64,000 nt of DNA from Fistularia commersonii (GCA_037954325.1 JBBMNZ010000015.1:15543501-15607500); one strand, 5' to 3'; shown: positions 22,285 through 33,786, counted from the stretch's first letter. Notes: a model not told the origin generated them from the sequence alone. Program-made: numbers and translations.

Positions 22285-23455
22285 AAATGTTTGTGTTAGT
22301 GTGGCCCACAAGTTTTTTCATGCATGCATCCGGGGGTTTTATACAGTGGTTTGAAAAAAAAAAAAAAAAAAAAAACGGGCGAGGAAAAAATGAAAATGAA
22401 ACTTTACAATGTATTTTTTGCTTCAAAATTTGAAAACGAAATGATTTTTTGATGAAAAAATCATCTAGTGACATTCTAAAAAGAATATTTTCTTATTTCT
22501 ATATAAAAAAAAAAAAACACAAAAATAGCAAAAAAAAGGAGCAAAATTAAAAAAGATTGATTTAATAACCAAAATAGCCACCATTAGCCTTGTAAACATT
22601 ATACTTCCTCTTATACATGCTAACAATCAATTTTCTAATAAATTTTAGTTGCAGATTTACCCACAGGGACAAAAATATTTGTAGGGTGTAATTTCATCAA
22701 TTCTTTCACCATTTTTTTTTAATATTAATTCATCATGTTTTTTTTTTTAAAGGAACAGCTGAAATGAAATTTTGATTAAATTGATTTAATAATTGGAAGA
22801 GCCACCATTAGCCTCCTCTTATCCATGCTAACAATCAATTTTCTAATAAATTTTAGCTGCAAATTTACCCGCAGTGACAAAATTTTCTCTTTTAACTCAA
22901 TATTCTAAGGGTGTAATTTCATCAATTCTTTCACTATTTGTTTTTAATATTAATTCATCATGTTTTTTTTAAAGGAACAGCTGAAATGAAATTTTGATTA
23001 AATTGATAGTGATGAAATATTTCTATAAAATCCAGAAAAACTATAGCAACCCCCCCCCCCCCAAAAAAAAAAAAAAAACAGGCAAAATTAAAAAGATTGA
23101 TTTAATCATTGGAAGAGCCACCATTAGCCTCCTCTTATACATGCTAACAATCAATTTTCTAATGAATTCCAGTGGCAAATTTCCCCACAGTGGCACTAAA
23201 TTCTCTTTAAACTCAACATTTTTAGGATGTAATTTCATCAATTATTTTTTAATATTCATATATGATATTAATTTATCATGTATTTTTAAAGGATTATTTC
23301 ATGACTTAGAAAAAAAAAATGATGTTCCTGCTTACATTCTTTACACTAAAACAAAGGAAAAAATTGGACTTAGTGTAGGTAATGATTTTAGCGGTCCGGC
23401 CCCCTTTGACATCAAATTAGGCCGAATGTGTCCAAAATGTTGGACACTCCTGCTT
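22285..23455. mobile_element. Non-autonomous element with internally triplicated core
   Basis: Begins near TGTGGCCCACAAG and ends near GGACACTCCTG. The core (GATTGATTTAAT, AGCCACCATTAGCC, CATGCTAACAATCAATTTTC) starts at 22555, 22780 and 23095, spacings of 225 and 315 bases. TAAAGGAACAGCTGAAATG occurs at about 22749 and 22971. The 6440-7090 relative has one core. Ends resemble the fish hAT-type terminus of the GTGTCAAACTC group. It contains A/T and C/A homopolymers and no ORF. Confidence 0.7.
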
Positions 23456-24360
23456 TAGAACGTCTGTTGTTGCAGGGCTTCAACAACCCAGGTTTAAGAA
23501 AGTTCTGCATGGCCATGGGAGGTATTTCCCCTTTTCCAAAACCCCCTCTGAGATGCAGGGTGCCATTTGGTGGGTGGTGCAGCCTCAGCGAGGTGAGCTC
23601 CGCCCCGCGGGACAGTGATGTACACCGGCGCTCGCGGCTCCCGGCCGAGCGTTCCATCAGTGAGGAGGACGCCTCGCTCCGGTGGATTCGCCCTTCATTG
23701 TGAGACTTTTCCTTTTGAAACGCTTTCGGCTTCCGTGCATCGTCTTTCCCCCCCTCGCCTTCCGCGGCGTCTTGACATCGATCCAGGAGGCATTGTTACT
23801 CTTTCACGGATCCCCGTGGTTCGGTCGACGAGGCGGTACTTTTGCATTTGAGTGCTATTTCTTTTTAACTACAAAGCAACAAAACATCTTCCAAACTATA
23901 ATTATACACACACACACTTTTTTTTTTTTTTTTTTTTTTTGCTGCAAAGCAGTATTGCATTTTTTGCTCATTTAAGTAATGCATCACCGCCCCCCCCCTT
24001 TTAAAAGTGTATATATTATTGTGATTAAGTGTCCCTGTAACTGTGTGTATCAGCGTGTTTCCATCACGGATGTTTTGAACACGAAGTTCAAAACACGGAC
24101 AAAAAAAGTGATGTGTTTATGCCTACGTGAGAATCAGGCTGACACTCGTCGCAGGTCGTTGGTGAATTGAAATAAAGTCCTTGAAATAATGTACAAAAAG
24201 AAGCGCTTTGCCTCTCGAATACAGTAATTGCCTCCAAATAATATGTTATTAGAAAAGTTAAAAGTACTTAAGGTTGAATAAGGGTGCCAGAATACAGTGA
24301 GGATCTGACTAACAGGCAGCTGCTTGGTAAGAGCCTAAGAACATAAATGGGGTAAATATA
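23456..24360. other. Unassigned DNA with T24 and a hairpin
   Basis: 23570-23700 is GC- and CpG-rich with a donor-like CGAG/GTGAGC but no domain. A (CA)n-T22 block lies at 23908-23940. A nested hairpin sits at 24062-24113. Confidence 0.45.
24062..24113. other. Nested hairpin
   Basis: Inner perfect stem TGTTTTGAAC / GTTCAAAACA with loop ACGAA (24071-24095), enclosed by CATCAC (24062) and GTGATG (24108). No poly-T or gene context indicates a transcribed RNA. Confidence 0.5.
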
Positions 24361-24380
24361 CACACACACACACACACACA
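24360..24380. repeat. (CA)n microsatellite abutting a MITE
   Basis: (AC)n run followed by TTTATATATATACA and then the left terminus of the MITE at 24395, the same arrangement as at 715-752. Confidence 0.9.
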
Positions 24381-24394
24381 TTTATATATATACA

Positions 24395-24674
24395 GGAATG
24401 TCTCAGAAAATTAGAATATTGTGATAAAGTTCTTTATCTTTTGTAATGCAATTAAAAAAAAAAATAATAATTTTTCATGATATTCTAATATTTTGAGTTC
24501 GGATTTGGGAGTTTTCTTAAGATGTAAGGCATAATCAGCAATATTGAAATAAAAGGCTTGCAATATTTCAGTTGATTTGTAATGAATCCAGAATGTATGA
24601 CACTTTTGTTTTTGTAATTGCATTACAGAAGATAAAGACCTTTATCACAATATTCTAATTTTCTGAGACAGTCC
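24395..24674. mobile_element. Tc1/mariner-like MITE, copy 2, complete
   Basis: Left terminus GGAATGTCTCAGAAAATTAG and right terminus TTTTCTGAGACAGTCC are inverted repeats that extend inward through GAATATTGTGATAAAG / CTTTATCACAATATTC, so TIRs exceed 30 bp. The interior (GTTTTCTTAAGATGTAAG, GGCTTGCAATATTTCAG) matches copy 1 at 752-1017. No transposase is encoded. TATA-rich flanks fit a TA target. Confidence 0.85.
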
Positions 24675-24699
24675 TATATACACATGTGTATATTTAGAT

Positions 24700-24730
<31 letters not shown>

Positions 24731-24930
24731 CACACACACACGTGTATATGTGTATATATATACACACACACGCATATACACACACCCACACATACATACA
24801 TACATACATACATACATACATACATACATACATACATACATACATACATACACACACAAACATATAAAATACACATATAGATATACATCTATACACACAC
24901 ATGTACGCAAACACACACACACACACACAC
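24700..24930. repeat. Compound (CA)n / (TA)n / (CATA)n microsatellite
   Basis: (CA)n and (TA)n blocks surround about 15 units of CATA (24791-24851). The repetitive Y/T/H and C/V frames through it are not genes. Confidence 0.95.
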
Positions 24931-24944
24931 TCACAGTAGGTTGC

Positions 24945-25215
24945 GCTTCCGCCCCACAACACGAAGGACCCCGGTTTGATTCCGACAGAGGCCTTTCTAT
25001 GTGGAGTTTGCATGATCTTCCCGTGTCTGCGTGGGTTTCCTCCGGTTTCCCTAAATTGTCCAAAAACCTGCAGCAGGTTTCTTGGGAAAGTCAGGAAAAT
25101 TGTCCAGATGTCCGAGAGAGTGAATGGTTGTCAGTTTAAGCGGCCGTGTGATTGACTAGCGCCCACTACAAGTTGTATCCTGCCTCTCGCCCCAGTGGTG
25201 GTCAGTGGATTTATG
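24945..25215 (+). repeat. tRNA-related SINE-like repeat
   Basis: GACCCCGGTTTGATTCCGAC has a decayed B box. TGTGGAGTTTGCATGATCTT, CCCGTGTCTGCGTGGG, TCCAAAAACCTGCAG, GAATGGTTGTC and GCCTCTCGCCCCAGTGG follow in family order. This is the most complete copy of the tail region. Confidence 0.7.
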
Positions 25216-26259
25216 GCTATATGACAACAAATCCTACAAGTGTGAAACTGATCCTGCAACTGGGGTGAAAACACAAAACAACAAAAACTCATCCCGAGAT
25301 AAAATCCATCCGAAAAGGGACAGCTGTCTTTTTTTTTTTTTTTCCCCTCCGCCATAAATGTCAAGGGAAGAAGGATGGCCGGTATATAATTGTTTTTTTC
25401 GTGCTTGTGCCCCCCGCGTCATTCAGCTAAGTAGGAACAGATTGCAGGTCCCGGGATCACACCTGAGACCGGGACGCAACGGGCAGAAGATCCGGCGCTG
25501 GGCTGCGATGGCGCTCAGCAGGATGACCTTCAGGGAAAGATGGCGGTTTGGCAGATGCTCGCGCGACCATCCATCTTTCGATTGTGGATCGCATAATACG
25601 GCGCGGAAGCGTTGCCTCACTGGGTAAACTGCCAATTTGCGGGTATGTAATTAATTTTTGGAGTGAGAAGAAGGTAATTACCACTCAGGCATGAAAGTGA
25701 TACTGTATGCAGGAGGTTTTCATTTAAAGACCCCACTCAAATGGACTCAGCGCCGCACAGCACGATTTTTTTCGGCTCCTCACTCTGAGTTTCACAGCTT
25801 TCCAGGTTGAGATCGTCGACAGCGGGGAGCATCGATACGGCTTTCTCCATGCGTGAACCACACTTTGTTCCTCGCGCTCCGTCACGCCTCTACCTCTTCC
25901 ACGTTGTATCGGACGTGACGGACCCGACGCTCATCACACGATCAGGGTCACTGCTCGCTCACCGGGGTTGGAAATCACACTTTTTTTTTTTTTTTTTAAC
26001 AATCCCACCTTCTCGACCACCTGCCAGTGAAAGGGAAATTAACCGGTGCAGGTCTAATTGGTGAACACAACGGGGAAAAGGCATGGTAAATCAAGTTTTG
26101 AAGCAATATTAGATATTCTTATGCCACGATTTTTAGCCAGTACCTGACCGAAACAAGAACACTGAGGAGGTAAGGCGTTTTAAGGGGTTTATTTACAAAG
26201 GAAGCGAGCGAACGACGGTGCAGGATCCAGGTTGCCTCTGGCGTCGCTTCGCCGGAGGA
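25216..26259. other. Unassigned DNA
   Basis: T14-T17 runs near 25330 and 25980 are the only repeats I can name. Short open frames show no domain. Confidence 0.5.
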
Positions 26260-27242
26260 AAGGCGATCACGGTCGCCGGAGTCTCACGAACCGGCAAAGA
26301 AAAGTGATCGAAGTTGCACGAGGCTCAGGGACTAGAAACACGCAAGGAAAGCCGATTTTAGCCGTGGGAGTCTCAGGAACATGCAAGGAAAGGTGAAAAG
26401 TAGAATTCGGGTACAGGGAACTTGCGGGGAAAGGCAATCACAGTTGTGGGAGTCTCAGAAACTAGGAACTTGAAAAGAAAAGCAATCAAAGTTGCAGGAG
26501 TCTCAGGTACTAGAAACATGCAAGGAAAGACGATTGGAGTTGCGGGAGTCTGAGGAAGTAAAAACTAGCGTGGAAAAGCAATCGCCGTTGCCAAAGTCTC
26601 AAGAACTAGGAACTTGCAGAGGAGAGCGATCAAAGTTGCAGAGGTGTCAGGAACAAAGAACATGCGAAGAAAGGTGAGCGGAGTCACGGGAGTCTCAGAA
26701 ACCAGGAACGTGAGGATCTTAATTGCGGGAGTCTCGGGAACTTGGAACACGTGAGGAAAAAGCGATTTTAGCCATGGGAGTCTGAGGAACATGCGAGGAA
26801 AGGCGATCAGAGTTGCAGGAGTCTCGGGCATTTGCAAAGAAAGGCGAAAAGAAGAATTCGGGCACAGGGAACTTGTGGGGAAAGGCAATCACAGTCGTGG
26901 GAGTCTCAGGAACAAGGAACTTGAAAAGAAAAGCAATCAAAGTTGCAGGCGTCTCAGGTACTAGAAACATGCAAGGAAAGGCGATTGGAGTAGTGGGAGT
27001 CTGAGGAACTAGGAACTAGCGTGGAAAAGCAATCGCCGGTGCTGAAGTCTCAGGATCTAGGAACTTGCAGAGAAAAGTTGCAGAAGTCTTTAGAACAAGG
27101 AACATGCGAGGAAAGGCGAACAGAGTCGTGGGAGTCTCAGGAACTTGCAAGGAAAGGGGAAATGTAAAATTCAGGAACACGGAACTTGTGGGGAAAGGCA
27201 ATCACAGTTGTGGGAGTCTCAGGAACTGGCAAAGAAAAGTGA
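26260..27242. repeat. Minisatellite of about 48 bp with a higher-order period of about 452 bp
   Basis: About twenty units built on GGAACTTGCAAGGAAAGG, CGATCAAAGTTGC and GGGAGTCTCAGG. GGGAGTCTCAG-type anchors lie near 26278, 26366, 26447, 26497, 26545, 26690, 26777, 26899, 26949, 26997, 27131 and 27213. A variant block containing AGAATTCGGGTACAGGG recurs at about 26397, 26850 and (decayed) 27160; the series of unit spacings repeats after about 452 bases. Because 48 is a multiple of three, frames stay open on both strands (for example a VPETPATLIAFP-like repeat on minus), but no start, splice or family signal supports a protein. The array stops at a GATCA word shared with the adjoining LINE tail. 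Confidence 0.85.
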
Positions 27243-27487
27243 TCAGGTTGGCAGCAAGTTAGGCTATGCAGTGTGTGTGTGTGTGTGTTTACGTTTGTGT
27301 GTCTCTGTCCAAAAAAAAAAAAAAAAAACCTCACTAACCCAAGCTTACTGTTCTGTATATTTCCTGTGCATCGTGTATTTGCAAGTGTATTTGCAGTCCC
27401 TATGTCCTCTATTGGAAGTCGCTTTGGATAAAAGCGTCTGTCAAATGCAATGTAATGTAATGTAGTGTAATGTAATGTAATGTAATG
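27240..27487 (+). mobile_element. LINE 3' UTR and tail, 5'-truncated
   Basis: Matches 45050-45259: GGCAGCAAGTTAGGCTATGC, a GT run, an A run, CCCAAGCTTACTGT, GTCCCTATGTCCTCTATTG, GTCGCTTTGGATAAAAGCG, then repeated AATGT units. The variable AATGT tail is the usual end of this fish LINE. Only the untranslated end is present. Confidence 0.75.
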
Positions 27488-27576
27488 CTCGCCGACAAAG
27501 AGCGAGCAAAGGGGAACGCGGCGAGAGCGTCGTCAGATCTCTTTTTAATGTCACTTAACAAAATTAGACTGATGGA

Positions 27577-27668
27577 TTTCCGAAGACCAAGGAGGAGATC
27601 CGTAGCAGTGAGGAGAGGGTTAGATGGAGGGAGATGATTCGCTGAGGCGACCCCTGAAGGGAACTGCC
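27577..27668 (+). mobile_element. RTE-like LINE, extreme 3' fragment
   Basis: GGGTTAGATGGAGGGAGATG and GCTGAGGCGACCCCTGAAGG correspond to the end of the LINE at 20428-21394. It is about 90 bases long and lacks the GAA tail. Confidence 0.6.
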
Positions 27669-28994
27669 TGATGGAATAAAATAGAAGACGTCAGATGGAC
27701 GTCCACTTAAGCTCTACTAGTCAAAGAAGCTTTCTTTAAAAGTAAAAATGTCCTCAGAAATATTAGAAGCAGAAAAGGTGACAAAAGCAAGCTCCACAGG
27801 GGGAAAAGAAACACCCTTGCATTCATTATTTAGAGTCTTCTAGATGTTGAGGGGCTCCAACCCGGAGCGGCTAAAAATTCTGTATGTGATAGAAGCGAGT
27901 TGAAATTAAAGACATCGAGTCGTGTCTAACGGTTACAGGGGACGAAGCAAAAAGAAAAAAAAGAATAAATTCCCTTCCTGGTGGCTTTGGAAGCTTGAGA
28001 TCTCACACTTTGGTTGCTCTTTGCCAGACAGTCAAGTTGCTCTCCAGCCTCGGCGTGCAGCCGCCTCTGACTGGACACCTGCAACCGGCTCGTTCTGCAC
28101 CTCGCTTGACCTTTTCCAGGTCTGCATTCTTTGTTTTCAAATGTCTGCTCGGGGTTCAGAGGCCCGCCTCATTTATTATTCCCCCTCAAACCTACATGAT
28201 GAATAAAAATAAAATAAAAAAAAAAAAAGAGACTGACTCTGCTTTGCTTTCGTTCTCTTTAACCCTGTTGCTCTTTGTACATTTACAGGGAGATCTAAGC
28301 AGCTTTGCTCTGAGATACATGGACAGTTTTGGACCTGGAAAACTTCTGCTTATGCCTAATGGTGTGTGTGTGTGTGTGTGTGTGTGTGCACGTGTGTGTT
28401 CCGTGTGTGCAGCTTGAGTCCATCAGCGAAAACTGTGATTTATGTATTTAAAACAGTTTACCCCGCATCTCCTATAATGCTTTCCATAATCTATTTGAGA
28501 TGTCAATATAGTTGATTTAGCGGGAGAGCTGTTGTCGCTCACCTTGATTTATAGTTGGACGACGTTCCAACCACACAGTCTTTGCAGCCGCGGCGTCCGT
28601 CCCGCTCCTCGCCATATGCTCCTTTTAATTACATTTTGTTAATTGCCAAACGAAGAGTCGTGATTAAGCCGCGTTATGCCGCTCGCAGGCAGCGGTCGCC
28701 TCGATCTAAAGTAGCAACGATCCCCGGGGTGATGGAGATCTTTTGTTCGAAAAATCCAGTCCGAGTCGCCGCACAAAGAGTCCCACGTCAACCATCTCTT
28801 AAAAAGCCGTTTTTTTAAAAGGGCTGAGAAAACAAACATCACATCTAGCGAATACTTTTTATCAAGATATCAATGGAGACGCGAGTCCACATGAGATTAA
28901 GCGATTGATGGTGTTTTTCAAGTATTAGTCTTCTGAATTTCAATATTTGACAGATAATCACGAACTTCCTGCTTTGTAAAAACTCTGGTTTCCT
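27669..28994. other. Unassigned DNA
   Basis: (GT)n at 28362-28400 and an A run near 28220. No recognised exon or element. Confidence 0.5.
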
Positions 28995-29085
28995 GTCACA
29001 AGGGGGATGCTAGAGCCTATCCCAGCTGTCATCGGGTGAGGGGCAGGGTTCGCCCTTGGTCGGTCGCCAGTGGATCGCAAGGATG
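28995..29085 (-). repeat. tRNA-related SINE-like repeat, 3' part, reverse orientation
   Basis: GAGCCTATCCCAGCTGTCAT, CGGGTGAGGGGCAGGG and GGTCGGTCGCCAGTGG are the reverse of the family tail. Confidence 0.65.
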
Positions 29086-29225
29086 TTTTTAAGACTCTGG
29101 GACAAATCCAGAGAACCCGCCGTGCCGCCGAAAAAATGGGCCAAAAGCATCTCCATGCGTATCCATGGTGACTTTTCTTGAAAGTGAAGCCTTCAGATGG
29201 AGCACAGATCAAATGAACTCATTCG

Positions 29226-29318
29226 ATGGGAGACCTCCAACCAACAACACAAGCTAAGGCTCCAACCTTTGTCTGCAAAATAAACGGAAACTCCATCAAC
29301 CTCAGTAACAGCAAGCAG
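29226..29318 (+). CDS. Weak candidate exon with good donor site
   Basis: An ATG in GATGGG context opens 31 codons (MGDLQ...NLSNSKQ) ending at AGCAAGCAG followed by GTAGGT, a near-consensus splice donor at 29319. An in-frame TGA lies 12 bases upstream of the ATG, so it would have to be a first coding exon or begin at an internal acceptor. Only about 17 of 31 codons end in G or C, so codon use gives little support. I do not recognise the peptide. Likely a chance frame; listed because of the donor. Confidence 0.15.
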
Positions 29319-30478
29319 GTAGGTGATGGACTGTTGCGTTATTGGATGAGTCAACTTTTGATGCTACATGTTCAGGTAAGACCGGTCCCAGAGTCTGGCT
29401 TTGACTCCAACACTGGATGTTAACGCATCTTTTTTCTCAAAAACGTCAATTTTGCCAATTTTAGCGATGTAGAAAAGCCGGTTGTGTCCAGACATACAAG
29501 TTCAGGCCCCTATAAAAGAGTCCATAAAGAGTCCAAACGCTCAAATGAGTACAAGCACCATCCAGGGCTACTGTTGAAAACATCTCACTCATGTTCAAGT
29601 CCTTCGTCATGGATACAAGAAGTCTGAGGCTCAGTCGATCACACTCTACACGCACAAAGACTGCTGGTAGATGTGATCATGGTGGACACGTGACCCGATC
29701 TAGCCGTAGTCTACATGAGTCTCGTTCTGGACCAGTGCACAGTCTGATTAATATCTCTTGGCTGCGATGCCGTGATGGACATTCTGACGTGACGCCGCCG
29801 TCCGACGGCTCCCAGAAACACCTCCACTCATCTGTGATGTCTCGGAATCGGAACGCTCGCCGCGAGATTAGATCAATGTAAGGTTTTTGTTCTCGCTCTC
29901 GGCTGGTTCTCTTGTTTGTGCATTTGAGCACTAAATCGATTCGGAGGGTTATTCAAGGCTGTCGCAGGGAAGGCTTTGTTTGTTTGTTTTACTTCTGAGC
30001 AGGAATTCCACAGCTCGACATGAAGAGAACTTGGATCGACTGATAGCATCTTTGCTAATTATCCCCTGCTCTACTGCTCTATCCCTTTAAAGTGCAGATT
30101 GAATATTGCTCGCCGCTAGTTCCATAAATGCCCCTCACAGACCAAAGGGCCGGTTCTGCGAGGCTGTTGAGAGGAATTGTTCCACTCAGAGTAAAAATTA
30201 GGCAATCCAACAATCTCCCCTCACTCCGAAATGTATATTTGCAGAGACGTCCTCTCGCAGCCACGATGATCAGCAGCAACCGGAAACAATTATTGTCGAT
30301 TGCTGCTGAACTTGTGATATCCTTTAAAATTGGAAAAGCAGGAGGGAGCAACGGTTTTCCAGGAGTATTTACTTAAATCTACTCAGTCCCGATGTTTCAA
30401 TCTCTGCTGTGCAGCGTGGAGGTTAATAAATAGAGGTGATAAAAGTTTTAGAGGTTTTAGAAATCTAAAAATGATATA
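29319..30478. other. Unassigned DNA
   Basis: Unique-looking sequence with no repeat family or gene that I can name. Confidence 0.5.
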
Positions 30479-31223
30479 CAGCGTACCCTCGTTATTTTGC
30501 AGTCCGGCTTTCACACCCTCACCCTTTTTTTTTTTTTTGGTTTTCGGTTTTCGCAATTTATTGTTCTTTAGCGTTTTTTTTACAGTATTTGAACTTTTTT
30601 TTTTCGTGATGAAATAGTCATATTCTAGCCTAAGAAGTTAAAATATATATATATATATATTTAAATGTGTGTGTGTGTGTAAACTTATGAGTAAAATATA
30701 ACAAAAATTCATTTTATAAAAATATGACTTCTCCTTGGCTAAACAAAGATACCCAGCATCTAGCCAAAAGTCTGGTATAGACCCCAAGCGTTGCAGGAAG
30801 ATGTGACTATTGCTAAAAAGATAAAACTTGAATTTTTTAAAAGGAAGGCAGACGTTTTGCTGAAGTTGGCAGCCATGACAGCATGAATGAATCTACAGTG
30901 CGTTACATGAAGAAAGACGAAGCTAATATGAGGAAGACGACGACCTTAAGCTTCATTGAAACGGCAAAACAGGTGATGACGAGATAAAATGTATTAATCG
31001 TAAAAATGCATTGATTGTATTTCAATGTTTATTGTATGTTACATTAATCCAAAAGTGTTCAGTGTGCTGTATAAGAGTGTGGGAAGGCTAATACACCCGA
31101 TGGTGGGTTGATAAGTTTGCGGGAGATAAATACCATCAAAATGATCCCGTCTCTGCTTCGCAAAAATTAGCTTTTTGCGGGGGGTTTTGGAACGTAACTG
31201 CCGTAAAAAGCGAGGGTACACTG
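30479..31223 (+). mobile_element. Tigger/pogo-type DNA transposon relic with short transposase remnant
   Basis: Termini CAGCGTACCCTCG and CGAGGGTACACTG are inverted repeats; a TA precedes the left end, the expected target dinucleotide. Around 30885-30970 a frame reads MNESTVRYMKKDEANMRKT, the CENP-B/pogo-type DNA-binding region of Tigger transposases, shared with 43788-43880. Upstream residues of the HTH are scrambled by frameshifts. The catalytic DDD region is absent. A (TA)n-(GT)n run occupies 30642-30680. Confidence 0.8.
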
Positions 31224-33044
31224 CAAAGCTTTTAAGCCTCGCTGTCAGATTCCCCATTGAGCGCTATGCTAAAACTTAGCCTAGCATTTTATCAATAACG
31301 TTTTAAGGAAGTGCCCTCCCCCGGGGGGAACCTTTTAGCTTAGCACTCCCACAGGTACTAGGGGACGGCGGTAGGGACCTGGACGATATGCACCCAAAGC
31401 GTCAGGCTCAAAAACAAACCGGTGAATGAGAAGAGGAAGAAGTCCTGGACAACATGGAGGCGGAAGCTGCCGCGGCGCTTTGGTTCTGCATGGCGGGAAT
31501 AATAACCACGGACGATCAGCTGGGTTGAGATGTTTTCATCTTCTCTCTGTGCTGCTTTGCTGTGAGGAAAAACCACGCTGTTCGCGAAATCCCTGCTTAT
31601 TTTTGGAGAATTTTGAAAGCCCTCTTCGTCCTCTTCGCTCCATTTCACGCTGGTTCTTGTCAATTTTGGGGGTTTTTGCAAGTAGCATGAAAAAAAAAAA
31701 AAAAAGACCATTGACCACGATTGATTGTTTTTTGTTGGTTTATTTTTTGGAAATGGCGCTCCGGAAGTCACCATCACCAAGTACCTATGAAGCTTTTCAG
31801 AGGAATTGAGGTCCATCATCCCTGGTTCTTTCGCTGTACCAATCCACAAAAAAACACCAAAAAGGTTGCAAAAAGTTCCTACGGCGTGAAAGTGGCTAAA
31901 ATCACAGCCGACAAGTGAGAAATCTTACACCTGTGAGGGGAAATGCGCCATCACCGACCAGCATCGCTCATCTAACCCGATTGTTCACCCGTTATTTGCT
32001 CACAATTGTTTTTCCAGGTGAACGTCGGCAGCAGAAGGTTGAGCTCGGGATTAAGTTAAAAACTGAAATCACGGGTCAGTCTGACCCGGAATCTCCGATC
32101 TGGCAAATCTTCCACGTCGAGCGGCTTTTCTCGCTCTATTAGGATAAGAATCTATCACACCTTGCTGACATAATTCAGGATAAACAGATATGAGCGAGAC
32201 AAGCCCCGACCCGGTTTCAGATAAACGTACGATTAGCGGCCTGAAAAACACAGCGATGAGTTTGGGTCTTTCTTTAAAACAAAACAAAACAAAAAAAAAA
32301 AAGTAAGAGACAAGATTATTTATTTTTAAGCTGGAGGAGCCACACGGAGATGCACAAAAAGGGTAAAAAAAAAAAAAAAAATATCCGACTGCTGTCATGC
32401 TTTTCCAAGATTCAATCACATTTTCCTTTCGCCGTAATGAAAGGCAACGCGAGCGCTCAGAGGAAACAGAGACGGCCTGACAACGGGCTCGACAACGGGG
32501 AATTGTATCAACTTTGATTTCTCTGTGAAAACATTCAACGCCTCAAGGGCGGAAGGGGTTTAACACACAGTGATTAGTGTGTGTGTGTGTGTGTATGTGT
32601 GATCGTACTTAAACTATTTGGAACAAAAATAAATAAAGACATTTTCTGATATATTTCTACCTTCATCTAATTAAGCCCGACTGAAAGACTCCTTTGTGAA
32701 TATCTATTTTACCTCCATGAAATTTAAATCACGATATCCACGATAGCTTCCTGTCACATCCTCTCCGCCGTTCACCTCGGTTCACCGGGTAAAAGTCCAC
32801 CAGCGGCGTCGAGATCCGACATCACAAGACGAGCTCGGAGCCGTCGCGTCCCGACCGGGTTATTCGGCGGACCGGGTTGCACAAAGCGCTTGGAGTGTAA
32901 AGCAAGTCTCTTTTGGACCTGATCATGACCACCTTCTGAAACATCTGCAGGGTAAGAGATACCGCTCCAGATACACGTCGCTTCATCAGGAGGACCATCT
33001 TTAGCCCCCGATGGCGCCGCGGCTGCGCTCCCGAGAAGGTCCAC
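31224..33044. other. Unassigned DNA
   Basis: A/T runs near 31689, 32290 and 32367, and (GT)n at 32577-32596. Frames of up to 163 codons on minus (31358-31849) pass through homopolymers and have no domain. Confidence 0.5.
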
Positions 33045-33200
33045 AGGTTGGTTTCAAACAGGGACTCCTTTGCATGTGGAGTCTCTATGTTCTATGTTTT
33101 CTTGGGGTTCCTAAAGGTTCTCACGAGCAGAAACTCCTTATGTGAATGACGTGCGAATGAGAGAGCGAGTGCTTGTAGGTCCCCGAGTGCAGGATGAATT
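33045..33200 (+). repeat. tRNA-related SINE-like repeat, decayed
   Basis: GGTTTCAAACAGGGACTCC, GCATGTGGAGTCTCTATG, TTCCTAAAGGTTCTCACG and GTGCTTGTAGGTCCCCGAG follow the family order with many substitutions. Confidence 0.45.
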
Positions 33201-33709
33201 GAACAGATGATAAATTCAAGGAATTGGGCAGAGTGGATCCATAATTATTATGTTTAACCTTTCCTTTTGTATTGTTTTTTTGTAGTACAGCAGACAATGC
33301 AGCTGTCAATCATCAAGAACCACACAGTAAAAATCTTCTTTTGATAACGCTGTTATACAACCAGCGGTTGATTCGTGTTCAAGTGGAAGGTTAAAAAAAA
33401 CAAAAGCTTCTTTGAACAGCAGCATTATATTCTGAGCTCTGTCGTGCAAAATGCCCCGCAATTAACTTCCGATTATCAAGGAAAAACGTGACGACATAAC
33501 TTGGGGTGTCATTCTGCCTCCGGTTACTGTAACTAGTTACCGTACGGCTAGAAGATGAAGCTTTCTATACTCTGTGTGGAGAACTCAGTGCAATAACCCC
33601 CCACACACACACACACTTTTCACTGTACTTACTAATCTTTCTTGCTACATATTTATATAAATTTATCCTTCTAGTTTTTTTTTCACATACATATACAAAC
33701 ACATATGAG

Positions 33710-33711
<2 letters not shown>

Positions 33712-33786
<75 letters not shown>

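Noticed and set aside
23570..23700. Exon with CGAG/GTGAGC donor in GC-rich DNA
   Set aside because: No acceptor or consistent frame; GC content alone explains the open frames.
24645..25139. C/V-rich and Y/T/H-rich frames of 122-151 codons
   Set aside because: Microsatellite translation, running into a SINE-like repeat.
26260..27242. Repeat-containing protein gene
   Set aside because: Open on both strands because the unit is a multiple of three; no start, splice site or family match.
31358..31849. 163-codon minus-strand frame
   Set aside because: Crosses an A15 run, contains poly-F, has no domain and has no splice support.
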